From a bacterium (GTDB lineage: Bacteria > JAGOBX01), in NCBI GenBank assembly GCA_029551925.1, contig JAKPEO010000129.1, positions 1 to 64,000 on the forward strand: a DNA stretch of 64,000 nt, read 5' to 3'. Each line of letters starts with the position of its first letter. Position 1 is the first letter of the stretch. Below the pieces are notes generated by a model that saw only the letters and a program-made list of their open reading frames with translations, was not told the origin of the DNA and made no database searches. Position numbers and translations under genes: made by a program. Positions 28,790 through 39,146 of the stretch are shown in pieces.

Positions 28790-31700
28790 TTACAAATATT
28801 TTTTAGGGATGCTTGTGATTATTTCCTTTATTTTTTTTAAATTTTGTTCGATGCGTATTTCATTTGGAATTTCATTTTTTAGTTCTTTATCAATATCAGT
28901 TAAAATATCGCAGATTGATTGAATACCAACGCTGCCCGTTGAGCCCTTATGCGAATGGACGAGCGCTTTTAACTCTTTAAAATTGCGATTGTTAAATGCT
29001 GTTTGAAGACTTTGAAAGATAATCGGAAGTTCTTTAACCACAGCGAGCGTAATGGCTTCAAGTTCTGCGTCGCCTTCCATTGTTTTAAGCCATTCTTCGA
29101 CTATCGTTTCATTTTCAAGATCTGTGTTGTTAGTTTGTGGATTTTTTTGTTCGTTATTTTCATTAATTTTGAGCCACTGCTCTATTAGTTGATTGAAAAG
29201 TTTTTTATCTATTGGTTTGCTTAAATAATCGTCAAATCCGAGTTCTAAATATTTATCTTTTTTGCCGAGCATCGCATCAGCAGTAAGCGCAATTATTGGA
29301 GTATCTACGCCTAATTTGCGTATTTCTTTAAGCGCATCAATGCCATTCATTACTGGCATTTGCAAATCCATAAGTATAATATCAAACTCTGCGTTTTTAA
29401 CACAATGCACTGCTTCTTCGCCATTATTTGCAGTTACAATTTGCGAAAAGCCTAATTTTTGCAGAAGCGTAACAATAATTTTTATATTCATTTCATTATC
29501 GTCAACTACTAAAATTTTACTAAACTTATTATCAACTTCTAATTCTTTCATATTTGAAGAATAATTAGCCGATGTTTTTTCTTTCTTATTTTGCTCTTGT
29601 TTGTAAAGAACAAATTTTATAGTATTAAAAAGCATTCTTTTAACAACTGGCTTTAATAAATATGCTGAAAAAAACGATTTTGTATCGGGATGTTTTAGAA
29701 TGGTCGAAGAAACAGCAATCAATGGAATAGAATTGTTTGATATTTTAATTAATTTTTGCGCAAAAGTATTTCCGTCCATTTCTGGCATCATCATATCAAT
29801 AAGTCCAATGCGCGGTTTTATAGGTAGCGAGTTCCATTTTGTTAATGCTTGTGTCGCAGAAGTAAAACAAATTGGCTGCATATTAAATTTTTCGCAAATT
29901 TTAGATAAAATATCGCAATTTAATTGTATATCGTCAACTATTAACACTGGAATTTTTTCATCGAATTTTTCAATTTCTGTTACGTCTACTATCTGTGAAG
30001 TATCTTTTGGCAGAGTCAGATTTAAAGTAAAGGACGATCCTTCATTTTCTTTACTTTTAACTGAAATAGCGCCATGCATTTGTTCAATTAATTTTTTTGT
30101 AATAGCTAAGCCGAGTCCTGTACCGCCGTATTTTCTTGTCATTGATCCATCTACTTGCAGAAACGGCTGAAAAATCACATCGAGTTTATCAGACGGAATA
30201 CCGATACCAGTATCTTGCACTTTTATTTCAATGCAATAATCATCAGAATGCTCGCACAATATTTTAATGCTGAAAAGCACCTGCCCTTTTTCAGTGAATT
30301 TAACAGCATTACTCAATAAATTAATAAAAATTTGCCGTAGACGTGTAGGGTCGCCGATAACATAATATTTAAAATCATCCATTTGCAGAATCACATCTAT
30401 ATGTTTTTCCTGCGCGCGCGCTCGGATAAGCGGAATAATGTCATATATAAGTTTTTCCATAGAAAAAGAAATGCTTTCAAAAGTTAGACGATTCGCTTCA
30501 ATTTTAGAAATGTCGAGCAAATCATTGATTAATTCTAATAAATTTTCGCCGCTTTGATAAATTGCATTAGCATATTCTCGCTGATGTTCGGTTAATGGTT
30601 CGTTTAATAAAAAATCAGAAAAATTTAATATTGCATTCATCGGCGTGCGTATTTCATGAGATACATTTGCTAAAAATTGCGATTTTAGCATATTAGATTC
30701 GTCGGATAATTGCTTTGCTCGTAAAATTTCTTGTTCTGCTTTTTTAAAATGCGAAATATTATGGCCATTAACTAAAACGCCTATAGATTCCTGATTAGTA
30801 TCTTTTAGCGGCGTGAAAGTGAAGATATAATATTGAGTTTCATCATTTATTAAAAATGAAACTTCTTGTTCGATAGTTTTATTTTCTTGCACAACTGATT
30901 GTTCGTATTTTTCAAAGTCGGTAAGTTTAATAGCGGTGTGAATTTCAACTGCGGTCTTATACAAAATATCATTTTGATTTAATTTGATGAATTTCAAAAA
31001 AGCATCGTTGCAGCCCATAAATTGAAAGGATGAATTTTTGTAATATAATAAATCATTAGTTGATTGTATAACTCCGTTTAATATTGAAGATTGTTCTTGT
31101 AATTTTTTATAATTATCGCTCAATTTTTTTCTGCTGTAAAAAGCCGAAAAGAAAGCGATAAGCACAAATATAAAAATAAAAATTAATGAATAAAATAATA
31201 GATAAAATTCTTTGTATGCAATTGTATATGGAATAGCCGCAATGAAATTGAAATGATCTGAAATTTTAGAAAATACTCCAAGTTTTGTTTGACCGTGTTC
31301 GACAAGTTCAAAATAATAACAATCATTTAATCGTATAAGATTAGAAGGCGGCACGCTTTTTTTTAAAATTTGAATGGTTTCTTGTATTTGTGCTGTATCA
31401 GCATTTTTATCGCTTTGCGCAATAATATTAAAGTTATTATCGATAACAAAAAAATATGAGAGTTTAAAATTTTCTGTTGTTTTTCGAATAATATTATTAA
31501 GTTTTTCTAATGTTACATCAATACCAGCCACGCCAAGTAATATTGAATCGCTGTAAATAGGCGCTGAATAGGTAATCATTTCTTGTTTTATATAAGGATC
31601 AATATATACATTACTCCATACGCCTTTACCTTCTTTAATAGGAAGAAAATAATACGGGTCTTCAATCGGATTAAGTTCGCGCGGAGCATTAAGTTGTTTT

Positions 31701-32110
31701 ACTATTTGAGTATCTTGCCACAGATACCAACTGCAAAACATATTTGAGCGTTCAGCCAAATCCGGATTAATTTGAAACCAAACACCTTGCGCCCAGAGTG
31801 TTTTTTCTAAAAAAAATTGCGTATAAAAATCAATCGTATCAATAACAGCATCGTAATTTTTTTTTGAAAACTGCAATGTTTGCGGGTGAAAATGATGCAC
31901 AATGATTTTCTGATAAATAGTTACATTCTTAATAATATCTTCTAATATTTCGTCGATTGAATTTAGTGCAGAGCCCTTCCCCGCACCTAATGACAGATTA
32001 GATTTAATCGAAGCAATAGTTTTATCTGAATTTTGTTTGATTAAAAAAAAAATCAGAGCAGCGGCAATAAGTAATAAAATTAATAAAAGATAGGTAAATT
32101 TAATTTTCAT
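28790..32110 (-). CDS. Hybrid sensor histidine kinase: Cache-like sensor, PAS, HisKA, HATPase, two REC domains, Hpt
   Basis: FLANVSHEIRTPMNAIL; GTGLGLAITKKLIEQM; two receiver cores (LIDMMMPEMDG, ILMDLQMPVMNG); HSHKGSTGSVG Hpt motif. Confidence 0.92.
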   Translation of the reverse strand: MKIKFTYLLLILLLIAAALIFFLIKQNSDKTIASIKSNLSLGAGKGSALNSIDEILEDIIKNVTIYQKIIVHHFHPQTLQFSKKNYDAVIDTIDFYTQFFLEKTLWAQGVWFQINPDLAERSNMFCSWYLWQDTQIVKQLNAPRELNPIEDPYYFLPIKEGKGVWSNVYIDPYIKQEMITYSAPIYSDSILLGVAGIDVTLEKLNNIIRKTTENFKLSYFFVIDNNFNIIAQSDKNADTAQIQETIQILKKSVPPSNLIRLNDCYYFELVEHGQTKLGVFSKISDHFNFIAAIPYTIAYKEFYLLFYSLIFIFIFVLIAFFSAFYSRKKLSDNYKKLQEQSSILNGVIQSTNDLLYYKNSSFQFMGCNDAFLKFIKLNQNDILYKTAVEIHTAIKLTDFEKYEQSVVQENKTIEQEVSFLINDETQYYIFTFTPLKDTNQESIGVLVNGHNISHFKKAEQEILRAKQLSDESNMLKSQFLANVSHEIRTPMNAILNFSDFLLNEPLTEHQREYANAIYQSGENLLELINDLLDISKIEANRLTFESISFSMEKLIYDIIPLIRARAQEKHIDVILQMDDFKYYVIGDPTRLRQIFINLLSNAVKFTEKGQVLFSIKILCEHSDDYCIEIKVQDTGIGIPSDKLDVIFQPFLQVDGSMTRKYGGTGLGLAITKKLIEQMHGAISVKSKENEGSSFTLNLTLPKDTSQIVDVTEIEKFDEKIPVLIVDDIQLNCDILSKICEKFNMQPICFTSATQALTKWNSLPIKPRIGLIDMMMPEMDGNTFAQKLIKISNNSIPLIAVSSTILKHPDTKSFFSAYLLKPVVKRMLFNTIKFVLYKQEQNKKEKTSANYSSNMKELEVDNKFSKILVVDDNEMNIKIIVTLLQKLGFSQIVTANNGEEAVHCVKNAEFDIILMDLQMPVMNGIDALKEIRKLGVDTPIIALTADAMLGKKDKYLELGFDDYLSKPIDKKLFNQLIEQWLKINENNEQKNPQTNNTDLENETIVEEWLKTMEGDAELEAITLAVVKELPIIFQSLQTAFNNRNFKELKALVHSHKGSTGSVGIQSICDILTDIDKELKNEIPNEIRIEQNLKKIKEIITSIPKKYL

Positions 32111-32238
32111 AATATATATTTTTAGTTTTGTTTTAAGCGCCGCTTTAAAACATTAAAATTTAATATTATTGTTAGCACTATAATATTAAACTATATTTTG
32201 TCAAATGTAATTTTAAAAATAAAAAAAATAAAAAAAAC

Positions 32239-32266
32239 TTGACTTATTTTTTTTTATAAATATTAT
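32239..32266 (+). promoter_or_regulatory. Candidate promoter upstream of tRNA/zinc-ribbon gene
   Basis: TTGACT, 16-nt spacer, TATTAT. Confidence 0.4.
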
Positions 32267-32333
32267 TGTTGAGAATTAATTTTGAAAATTAATTAATGCC
32301 TTTGCATTAAAGAAGTATAAAATAAAAGTAAAG

Positions 32334-32409
32334 GGGCCAATAGCTCATCCGGTAGAGCAGCCGGCTCATAACCGGCAGGTGCGGGGTTCGAGTCCCTGTT
32401 GGCCCACCA
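32334..32409 (+). tRNA. tRNA with CAU anticodon (elongator Met or Ile2), CCA encoded
   Basis: Acceptor GGGCCAA/TTGGCCC, anticodon stem-loop GCCGG-CTCATAA-CCGGC, T-loop TTCGAGT, ACCA 3' end; G1-C72 pair and no GGG/CCC anticodon stem, so not the initiator type. Confidence 0.95.
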
Positions 32410-32444
32410 CTGAAATTTTAGCGAAATTGGGGATACGAAATTTT

Positions 32445-33155
32445 ATGATTGGAATAAATAATGATATTGCCATATTAAAAGAAATTCAAAAAATAGATTG
32501 TGAACTAAGTTCTTTAGAACAAGAAAAACAAAAGAAAAATAATGATTATCTGAAATTAAAAGAATCTTTTGATTCAATAAAAATAGAATACGATAAACTT
32601 CAAGAAGATCAAAAACTTACTGAATTAGAAATAAAAAAATTTGAACAATCAAATGACGAATTAAAAAAGCGCATAGAAAATTCCAGAGCGCGAATGTTTG
32701 GCGTTAAATCGCAAAAAGAATTTGACGCATTAAAAGCAGAAATAAAAACCAACCAAAATACAATTTCCGAAAATGAAAATAAAGAATTAGAATTAATGGA
32801 AAAATTAGAGAAAATAAAAGAAAAGATTCCAGCGCTTATGCAAAAATTTGAAGAAATGAACAGCGTTCTTGAAAAACAATTGTCAGAAGTAGATACTTAT
32901 ATGGATTCTATTGCTCCAAAAATTAATGAACTTACATCTAAAAAAAATGAATTATTAATGCAATTACAGCCGCGCACAAAACAAATATATACAAAAATTT
33001 TATCAGTCAAAACGCCGGCTCTCGCTGCAATAATTGGCACTACTTGTTCTGCTTGCAATGTTTATATTCCGCCGCAGACAGTTAATGAAGTGCGTAAGGA
33101 AACGCGCATTTATACTTGCGACAGCTGCAAGCGTATTTTATATTGGCAAGAGTAA
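32445..33155 (+). CDS. Coiled-coil protein with C-terminal C4 zinc ribbon (zf-RING_7-like)
   Basis: Long coiled coil then CSACNVYIPPQTVNEVRKETRIYTCDSCKRILYW; start refined to ATG 32445 (ORF track start lies inside the tRNA). Confidence 0.82.
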   Translation: MIGINNDIAILKEIQKIDCELSSLEQEKQKKNNDYLKLKESFDSIKIEYDKLQEDQKLTELEIKKFEQSNDELKKRIENSRARMFGVKSQKEFDALKAEIKTNQNTISENENKELELMEKLEKIKEKIPALMQKFEEMNSVLEKQLSEVDTYMDSIAPKINELTSKKNELLMQLQPRTKQIYTKILSVKTPALAAIIGTTCSACNVYIPPQTVNEVRKETRIYTCDSCKRILYWQE

Positions 33156-33189
33156 TATTTAATATTTATTTTTGTATATTTTCTCACTA

Positions 33190-34131
33190 TTATTTTTTTA
33201 TATTAAAATCTTCAGTGTCAAATAAAGCATCGATAAAAGTATTGATGTCGAATACTCTTAAATCATCGAGTTTTTCGCCCACGCCGATAAATTTAATTGG
33301 AACTTTCAAATCTTTGAGCATCGCAAATACTAATCCGCCTTTTGCAGTGCCGTCCATTTTAGTAAGAATTATGCCTGTAAGTCCTAAATATTTATTAAAT
33401 TCCTGAATTTGATTAATTGCGTTTTGTCCAGTAGTAGCATCTACGACAAGCAAGACTTCATCAGGCGCGTCAGGCAATTGCTGATTAATTACTTTTTTGA
33501 TTTTTTTTAATTCGTCCATTAAATTTGTTTTCGTATGCAAACGTCCGGCAGTATCAATTATCAAAATATCTATGTTTCTTGATACTGCCGCTGTTATTGC
33601 GTCAAAAGCCACTGCGCCGCTGTCTGCGCCGTGTTGGTGTTTTATACATTCTGTACCCGCGCGTTTTGCCCAAATGTCTAATTGTTCAATTGCTGCGGCG
33701 CGAAATGTGTCGCAAGCCGCTAACATTACAGATTTTCCGGAATTTTTAAAATAAGTCGTGAGTTTTCCAATAGATGTGGTTTTGCCTACGCCGTTTACGC
33801 CACAAACCATAATTATCGCCGGCTTTTTATTTTCAATATTCAATACAGGATTAGAAAAATCTTTTATTATTTCAGTCAATTCTTTTTTTATAAGTTTAAC
33901 TATCTCTTCAAGCGAGGCGGTAGTAGAAACTTTAACATCTTTACGCATTTTTTCAATTATATCTAATGCGATATTTACTCCTACATCAGCGGAAATTAAA
34001 ATTTCTTCAAGTGCCTCAAGAAAATCTTCGTCTATATTTTTTTTGCCAGTCAGCGCCGCACTGATATTATTAAAAATATTATTTCGCGTTTTTGCCAAGC
34101 CCTCTTTTAGTTTGTCAAATAATCCTAACAT
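33190..34131 (-). CDS. ftsY: Signal recognition particle receptor FtsY
   Basis: GVNGVGKTTSIGKL, DTFRAAAIEQL, DTAGRLHTKTNLMDEL, TKMDGTAKGG. Confidence 0.95.
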   Translation of the reverse strand: MLGLFDKLKEGLAKTRNNIFNNISAALTGKKNIDEDFLEALEEILISADVGVNIALDIIEKMRKDVKVSTTASLEEIVKLIKKELTEIIKDFSNPVLNIENKKPAIIMVCGVNGVGKTTSIGKLTTYFKNSGKSVMLAACDTFRAAAIEQLDIWAKRAGTECIKHQHGADSGAVAFDAITAAVSRNIDILIIDTAGRLHTKTNLMDELKKIKKVINQQLPDAPDEVLLVVDATTGQNAINQIQEFNKYLGLTGIILTKMDGTAKGGLVFAMLKDLKVPIKFIGVGEKLDDLRVFDINTFIDALFDTEDFNIKK

Positions 34132-34159
34132 TAAAAAAATCTCCTTACAAAATTAAATT

Positions 34160-34996
34160 CTAAATTTGTGAAAAAATTACTATATTATTCAAGACAATAG
34201 AATTTTTTATAGTTTCTATTGGTATTGAATTTATAAAAATCGATTTGCATTTTTTGAAAATTTGCAATTCGTTATTTTGCGGATTTATAAAAAAATTATT
34301 TTGTAATTCTTGCGAACTCGCAATTTTTTCGACTAATTTCCAATAACTATATACAGTGCCAATATCTGTCCAATAAACATTTTTAAAAATCAAGCCCTGT
34401 ATTTTTTTAGCGTCTTTACTTTTGATGATTTTATTATACAAATCGATAATATTATAAAAATTATTTTCTGGCAACTGGCAATATATTTGTTTTGATACTA
34501 TTGATATTCCTGTAAAAGTATAGCCGTTTTTTTTTGCGTCATTAAATTCAATTATGCAATTATTTTCGTCAATAAGCACACCGTCAGTTTGAGCATTATT
34601 TTTTATTAATGCCAATGTCGCAAAATTTTCGTGTTTTTGATGATAATCTATCAAAATTTTTAAGTCTATATCTGAAATGACATCTGCATTATAAATCAAG
34701 ACATCGTCTCCGGCAAAATAATTTTTTAATTTTCCTAAGCCGCCGCCTGTCCCTAATATTTCCGGTAATTCAATAGATAGATTGCATTTTATATTTTTTA
34801 ATTCAATATATTTTTTAATTTTTTCGCTTAAATGATGAAGATTTATTGTTATATCGCTGATTCTGTTTTTTAGAATAGTATTATAACAAATTTCTAATGA
34901 GGTTGTTGATAATATTGGGACAATGGGTTTTGGCAAATATTCAGTAATCGGTCTCAACCGCGTGCCTAAACCGGCTGCTAAAATAAATCCTTTCAT
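34160..34996 (-). CDS. Sugar-1-phosphate nucleotidyltransferase, MurU/GMP-like
   Basis: MKGFILAAGLGTRLRPITEYLPKPIVPI; ILGTGGGLGKL; YNADVISDID; TFTGISIVS; VYWTDIGT. Confidence 0.8.
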   Translation of the reverse strand: MKGFILAAGLGTRLRPITEYLPKPIVPILSTTSLEICYNTILKNRISDITINLHHLSEKIKKYIELKNIKCNLSIELPEILGTGGGLGKLKNYFAGDDVLIYNADVISDIDLKILIDYHQKHENFATLALIKNNAQTDGVLIDENNCIIEFNDAKKNGYTFTGISIVSKQIYCQLPENNFYNIIDLYNKIIKSKDAKKIQGLIFKNVYWTDIGTVYSYWKLVEKIASSQELQNNFFINPQNNELQIFKKCKSIFINSIPIETIKNSIVLNNIVIFSQI

Positions 34997-34997
34997 T

Positions 34998-36167
34998 TTA
35001 ATATAACCACCATTTTTGAAAAATTTCAGACCATTTTTTTTCTGCTTCTGCCATTTCGTCAAATATAATATTTATATCGCCGCCATTATCAATAATTTTT
35101 CGTAATTTCGTTGAACCGTATAAAATATCTATCGCTAAATGTTTTTTACAATATTCATATTTCCCTTGAAACCAATCAAATTGGTTGGGATAAAGTTTTT
35201 TTAAAGCGTATAATAAAGCGATTGCAACGCGGCACGGCTTGAAATTCCTGCGATCTATGATATGCAAAAATACGCCGCCGCATATTTCATTTTTAAATTT
35301 GTCGAATGTGGGTTTGAAATATATTGTTCTAAAATATACAGAATTAAATTTATATAGATTTAGTTCATCGACTAATTTTTTAGGATTAACAAAAGGCGCG
35401 CCGATAATTTCAAATGGTCTTGTAGTTCCGCGCCCTTCTGAAATATTCGTGCCTTCAAACAAACAAAAGCCCGGATAAACTACTGCGCTGTCTATTGTCG
35501 GAATATTCGGTGAAGCTGGTATCCAATGATTAGAATAATCATCAAAATATTTATTTCTTGACCAATTGGTCAATTTATAAATTTCTAAATCGATATTTTT
35601 GAATTTTGTCATTTTTAAAAATTTCGCAAATTCTCCGATTGTTAAACCGTATCTCATTAAAATGGGATAAAGTCCGACAAATGAAGTATAGTCATTTTCA
35701 ATTGTGTAGCCCTCAATGATGTTGCCTGTTATTATATTTGGTCTGTCTAAAATTATTAACTTTTTATTGTGTTTTTCACACGCTTCCATACAATAATATA
35801 ATGTCCATAAATATGTATAATAGCGCGCTCCTACATCTTGCAAATCAAAAATCAATACATCTATTTTTTTTAGATATTTTGCATTTATTTTACGAGTATT
35901 AGAATAAAGACTGACAACCGGCAATCCGGTAAGTTCATCTTTACAATCAGGGCTTTCTATCATATTCGCTTGTTCTGTTGAATAGAAGCCGTGCTGCGGT
36001 GAAAATAAATATTTTATATTTAATAATTTTGATAATTCAATATGCGTATATTTTAAATCAGAAGTTACAGAAGCTTGATTGCAGATTAATCCCGCATAAT
36101 ATTTTGGCGATTTATCTTTTGCTTTTTCAATAAAATTATCTATTCCGTAAATTATTTTTTTTTTCAT
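34998..36167 (-). CDS. namZ: DUF1343 family exo-beta-N-acetylmuramidase (NamZ-like)
   Basis: GLICNQASVTSDLKYTH; FSPQHGFYSTEQANM; VLIFDLQDVGARYYTYLWTL; LDRPN; EGTNISEGRGTTRPFEIIGAPF. Confidence 0.87.
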   Translation of the reverse strand: MKKKIIYGIDNFIEKAKDKSPKYYAGLICNQASVTSDLKYTHIELSKLLNIKYLFSPQHGFYSTEQANMIESPDCKDELTGLPVVSLYSNTRKINAKYLKKIDVLIFDLQDVGARYYTYLWTLYYCMEACEKHNKKLIILDRPNIITGNIIEGYTIENDYTSFVGLYPILMRYGLTIGEFAKFLKMTKFKNIDLEIYKLTNWSRNKYFDDYSNHWIPASPNIPTIDSAVVYPGFCLFEGTNISEGRGTTRPFEIIGAPFVNPKKLVDELNLYKFNSVYFRTIYFKPTFDKFKNEICGGVFLHIIDRRNFKPCRVAIALLYALKKLYPNQFDWFQGKYEYCKKHLAIDILYGSTKLRKIIDNGGDINIIFDEMAEAEKKWSEIFQKWWLY

Positions 36168-36282
36168 AAAAAATAGTTTTTCCCCTCCAAAAAAAATATT
36201 TAACTTCTTTAATTTTCTTTGAGATTACTTCAAAAAAAATTTCTGACAAAACCTGTCTTGTTTATTATCTCTTTAAATGACT

Positions 36283-36534
36283 TTATTCTAAAACACAATC
36301 GCTGAATAATTTTTTAAATTTATATTTATGACGAATAGCATAATAATAATTCATCATTACGCCACACAAACTCTTGCCAAATTTGTGCGGCTTTAAAAAT
36401 CCTGGATACCGAGCATCCAAATTTTCTAATAATTCTATATATTTTGTCTTATCAACATAATAATTATTGTCCATTATTAAGGTTTCAAAATTTTGCAAAC
36501 CATAAGATATTTTTTTCTTTTTCATAGTTTTCAT
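36283..36534 (-). pseudogene. Truncated remnant of an AAA-ATPase-like (PF09820/DUF1703 type) gene
   Basis: ISYGLQNFETLIMDNNYYVDKTKYIELLENLDARYPGFLKPHKFGKSL matches the family N-terminus then stops at 83 aa. Confidence 0.7.
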
Positions 36535-36595
36535 TATATTTATAGTAAAAATTTATTCAAGGTATTTTTTGAAGAGAAATTAAATAATCAAATCT

Positions 36596-37855
36596 CTATT
36601 TTTTCTCATTCCCGCGCAAGCACAGCGCGCAGGAAAATGCAAAATAAATCATAGTCGCTAAAACATTAAAATCTATACTAAAAACTAAATTAATCAAAAA
36701 ATACAAGACTAATAATTTTAAAAAAAGATTTTGATTGTTTCTAAAAATAAAATTTTTAAGGAAAACAATTAAAGTTGCTAAAAATAATAAAATACCGATT
36801 ATCCCTAATTCGCATAAAATTTGAAGATAATAATTATGAGTATATCTAACCGCATTGCCAAATTTTAAAATATAATCCGGATAATATTTTCCAAAATTAC
36901 CATAGCCGATGCCTATCAATAAATTATTTGATTTCCAAATATTCAAAGCCGAAATATAATTAGCGATATGATATTTAATTGATGAATGATAAAAATATTC
37001 GAGCCCGCGTAAATAAATCATCACTATTAAAATAAAAAATAAAAGAAGCAACGAAAACAATAAAATTTTAAAATTTCTATTTTTTGATGTAAAAAAATGA
37101 AATGCCGCGCAAATTAAAATAGCACCAATCATACTTACAATAACAGATACTGTTTTAGTATAATATATTCCTAATATGCAAACAGCCGTGAAAAAAAACA
37201 GAAGATTTTTTTTAAAATTGTCAAATTGCATTTTTTTTAATTCTTCCGGCATAACCGCCAAAATAATTAAAATTGTTATAACAAGATAAGACGCTAATGT
37301 ATTTGGCAATACAAACACAGAATAAATTCTGCCGCTTTTTAATCTTGCTATTGCTTCTGGTTTTAAAATATCAGAATAATTAGCGAGTATAAAATCAAAT
37401 CCGTAAAATTTTTGATAAAAGCCCCAACATAAAATTATAATTGTAAAAATAATAATAACACGCATTATATATTTTAATTCAAACGGCAGACAGCAGCAAT
37501 ACACAAAAAAAATCAAAGCGCTCAATAATTTATATATCTCAAAATAATTACAGGTATTAATAAAAATATTAATTAGTAAATAAGACACATTAGCAAAAAT
37601 CAAAATTAACAAAATAATGACATTTTTTTCTAATTTTATTTTTTTGTATTTTTCAGACAATAAGATAAAGATAACAAATAAAACAATTTGCAGATAAAAA
37701 AAATATTTTAAAATTACAAATCTCGTAGGATTATACGCAGCTTCTTCAAAATTAAAAAATAATGCTAATCCTAATAAAAAATAGATACTTAACGAATAAG
37801 ATAAATCGATTATTTTTTTTTTATCAAAATTATCATTTTTTTTTGTGGTTGTCAT
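36596..37855 (-). CDS. O-antigen ligase/polymerase family (WaaL/Wzy_C-like) membrane protein
   Basis: Multi-TM; RYTHNYYLQILCELGIIGILLFL loop typical of Wzy_C. Confidence 0.82.
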   Translation of the reverse strand: MTTTKKNDNFDKKKIIDLSYSLSIYFLLGLALFFNFEEAAYNPTRFVILKYFFYLQIVLFVIFILLSEKYKKIKLEKNVIILLILIFANVSYLLINIFINTCNYFEIYKLLSALIFFVYCCCLPFELKYIMRVIIIFTIIILCWGFYQKFYGFDFILANYSDILKPEAIARLKSGRIYSVFVLPNTLASYLVITILIILAVMPEELKKMQFDNFKKNLLFFFTAVCILGIYYTKTVSVIVSMIGAILICAAFHFFTSKNRNFKILLFSLLLLFFILIVMIYLRGLEYFYHSSIKYHIANYISALNIWKSNNLLIGIGYGNFGKYYPDYILKFGNAVRYTHNYYLQILCELGIIGILLFLATLIVFLKNFIFRNNQNLFLKLLVLYFLINLVFSIDFNVLATMIYFAFSCALCLRGNEKK

Positions 37856-37871
37856 TATAATTGGTAAAATT

Positions 37872-39146
37872 TTATTTCATTAATTGTTCGGCGATTTTCT
37901 GAACTTGCTCATAATATTTAACTGCATTAGTAAAATCTTTTTTAGCATAATATGCGTCGCCGAGCAATTTCAAGTATTCGATGTTTTCCGGCTGCGCTTT
38001 AATGAGCAGTTCGAAGATTTTAATAGCTAAATTAGTATTGTTTTCTTTTAGCGCTAATTTCCCTTGATTTTCGAGCGCGTTAATATCAAGTATTTCAAAT
38101 TCCGGCAAAGTAGTCGGCTGAATGATAGTATCTGCTTTAATATCAGTTGCCTTTTCTTTTTTAGTTTCATCATCTGCAATTTTTTTTGCAGGTTCACGCT
38201 TCGGCACATCAAACATTAGCGGCTTAAATGCAAAACTTAAAGTAATATAATGTAATGCGCCCAATTCCGAAAATGCATCATAAGCGTATTGTATTCCGTA
38301 ATTATCGCGCATATAAGCCAAACCTAAACTAATAGAATGGTCAATAGTTTTAATGCCGTTATAACCGAACATAAAATGCAGATTATCGTCGAATCTAAAA
38401 TTGAAGCCCATATTTAGTTTTGGTGCAACTGTCCCGATTTTTTTCAAATCTGCAAGAAAATCAAATCTGAATATTTGATATTTCAAACCCACAGAATAGA
38501 CATCAGATATTTTTTCACTTTCATTAGTAAATTTTAGTGAACCGCCTAAATTTAATGCGCTGACTCCAACATCAAGAAAATCAATAAAAAAATTTTTTAT
38601 TAAAATTCCAGCGTCAAACAAAAAAGTTGAAGATTTATAATCTGCAATATTTTCAGAATAATTTTTCAAATTAAAACCGTATAGAAAATTTTTATTTTTA
38701 AAAGATGACGATAGCCCGAATTGTAGAGCTGAATATTTTTTAGTATTATTAGTAAGTATATAATCGCGGCCATCTATTAATGTTTGATTGATTTTTCCAG
38801 CGTCTAATCCCGCTAAAAACAACGATAACCGCGCTTGCTGATTAATATTAAAATTTTTGAATTCATTAGAATATACGAGCAGATAAGAATTAACATCTTC
38901 CGGCAATTTATTATATGCAGACAAAAAATTTCTCTCGTGCTCTTCGGCTATAACAGCGGCAGGATTATATAAGACCGCGTTAATACCTGATGCCTGCGCA
39001 GTTACAGCGGAAAGCGCAATATGTTCAGCAGTATATCCGATAGTAAGCGGCACGCCCGCGCGAAATGCTAATACGGCAGTTTGCAAAAAAATCAATGCAA
39101 ACAATATAAAACAAATTAATTTACAATTTGTAATTTTTTGATACAT
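37872..39146 (-). CDS. PorV/UPF0164-like barrel with C-terminal TPR
   Basis: AVTAQASGINAVLYNPAAV; C-terminal TPR LALKENNTNLAIKIFELLIKAQPENIEYLKLLGDAYYAKKDF. Confidence 0.7.
   Translation of the reverse strand: MYQKITNCKLICFILFALIFLQTAVLAFRAGVPLTIGYTAEHIALSAVTAQASGINAVLYNPAAVIAEEHERNFLSAYNKLPEDVNSYLLVYSNEFKNFNINQQARLSLFLAGLDAGKINQTLIDGRDYILTNNTKKYSALQFGLSSSFKNKNFLYGFNLKNYSENIADYKSSTFLFDAGILIKNFFIDFLDVGVSALNLGGSLKFTNESEKISDVYSVGLKYQIFRFDFLADLKKIGTVAPKLNMGFNFRFDDNLHFMFGYNGIKTIDHSISLGLAYMRDNYGIQYAYDAFSELGALHYITLSFAFKPLMFDVPKREPAKKIADDETKKEKATDIKADTIIQPTTLPEFEILDINALENQGKLALKENNTNLAIKIFELLIKAQPENIEYLKLLGDAYYAKKDFTNAVKYYEQVQKIAEQLMK

Noticed and set aside
29700-30170. 156-aa plus-strand ORF opposite the hybrid histidine kinase
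   Set aside because: Antisense shadow ORF; host gene has clear motifs across the region
32379-32444. N-terminal extension of the zinc-ribbon ORF starting inside the tRNA
   Set aside because: The tRNA fold is unambiguous, so translation should start at ATG 32445
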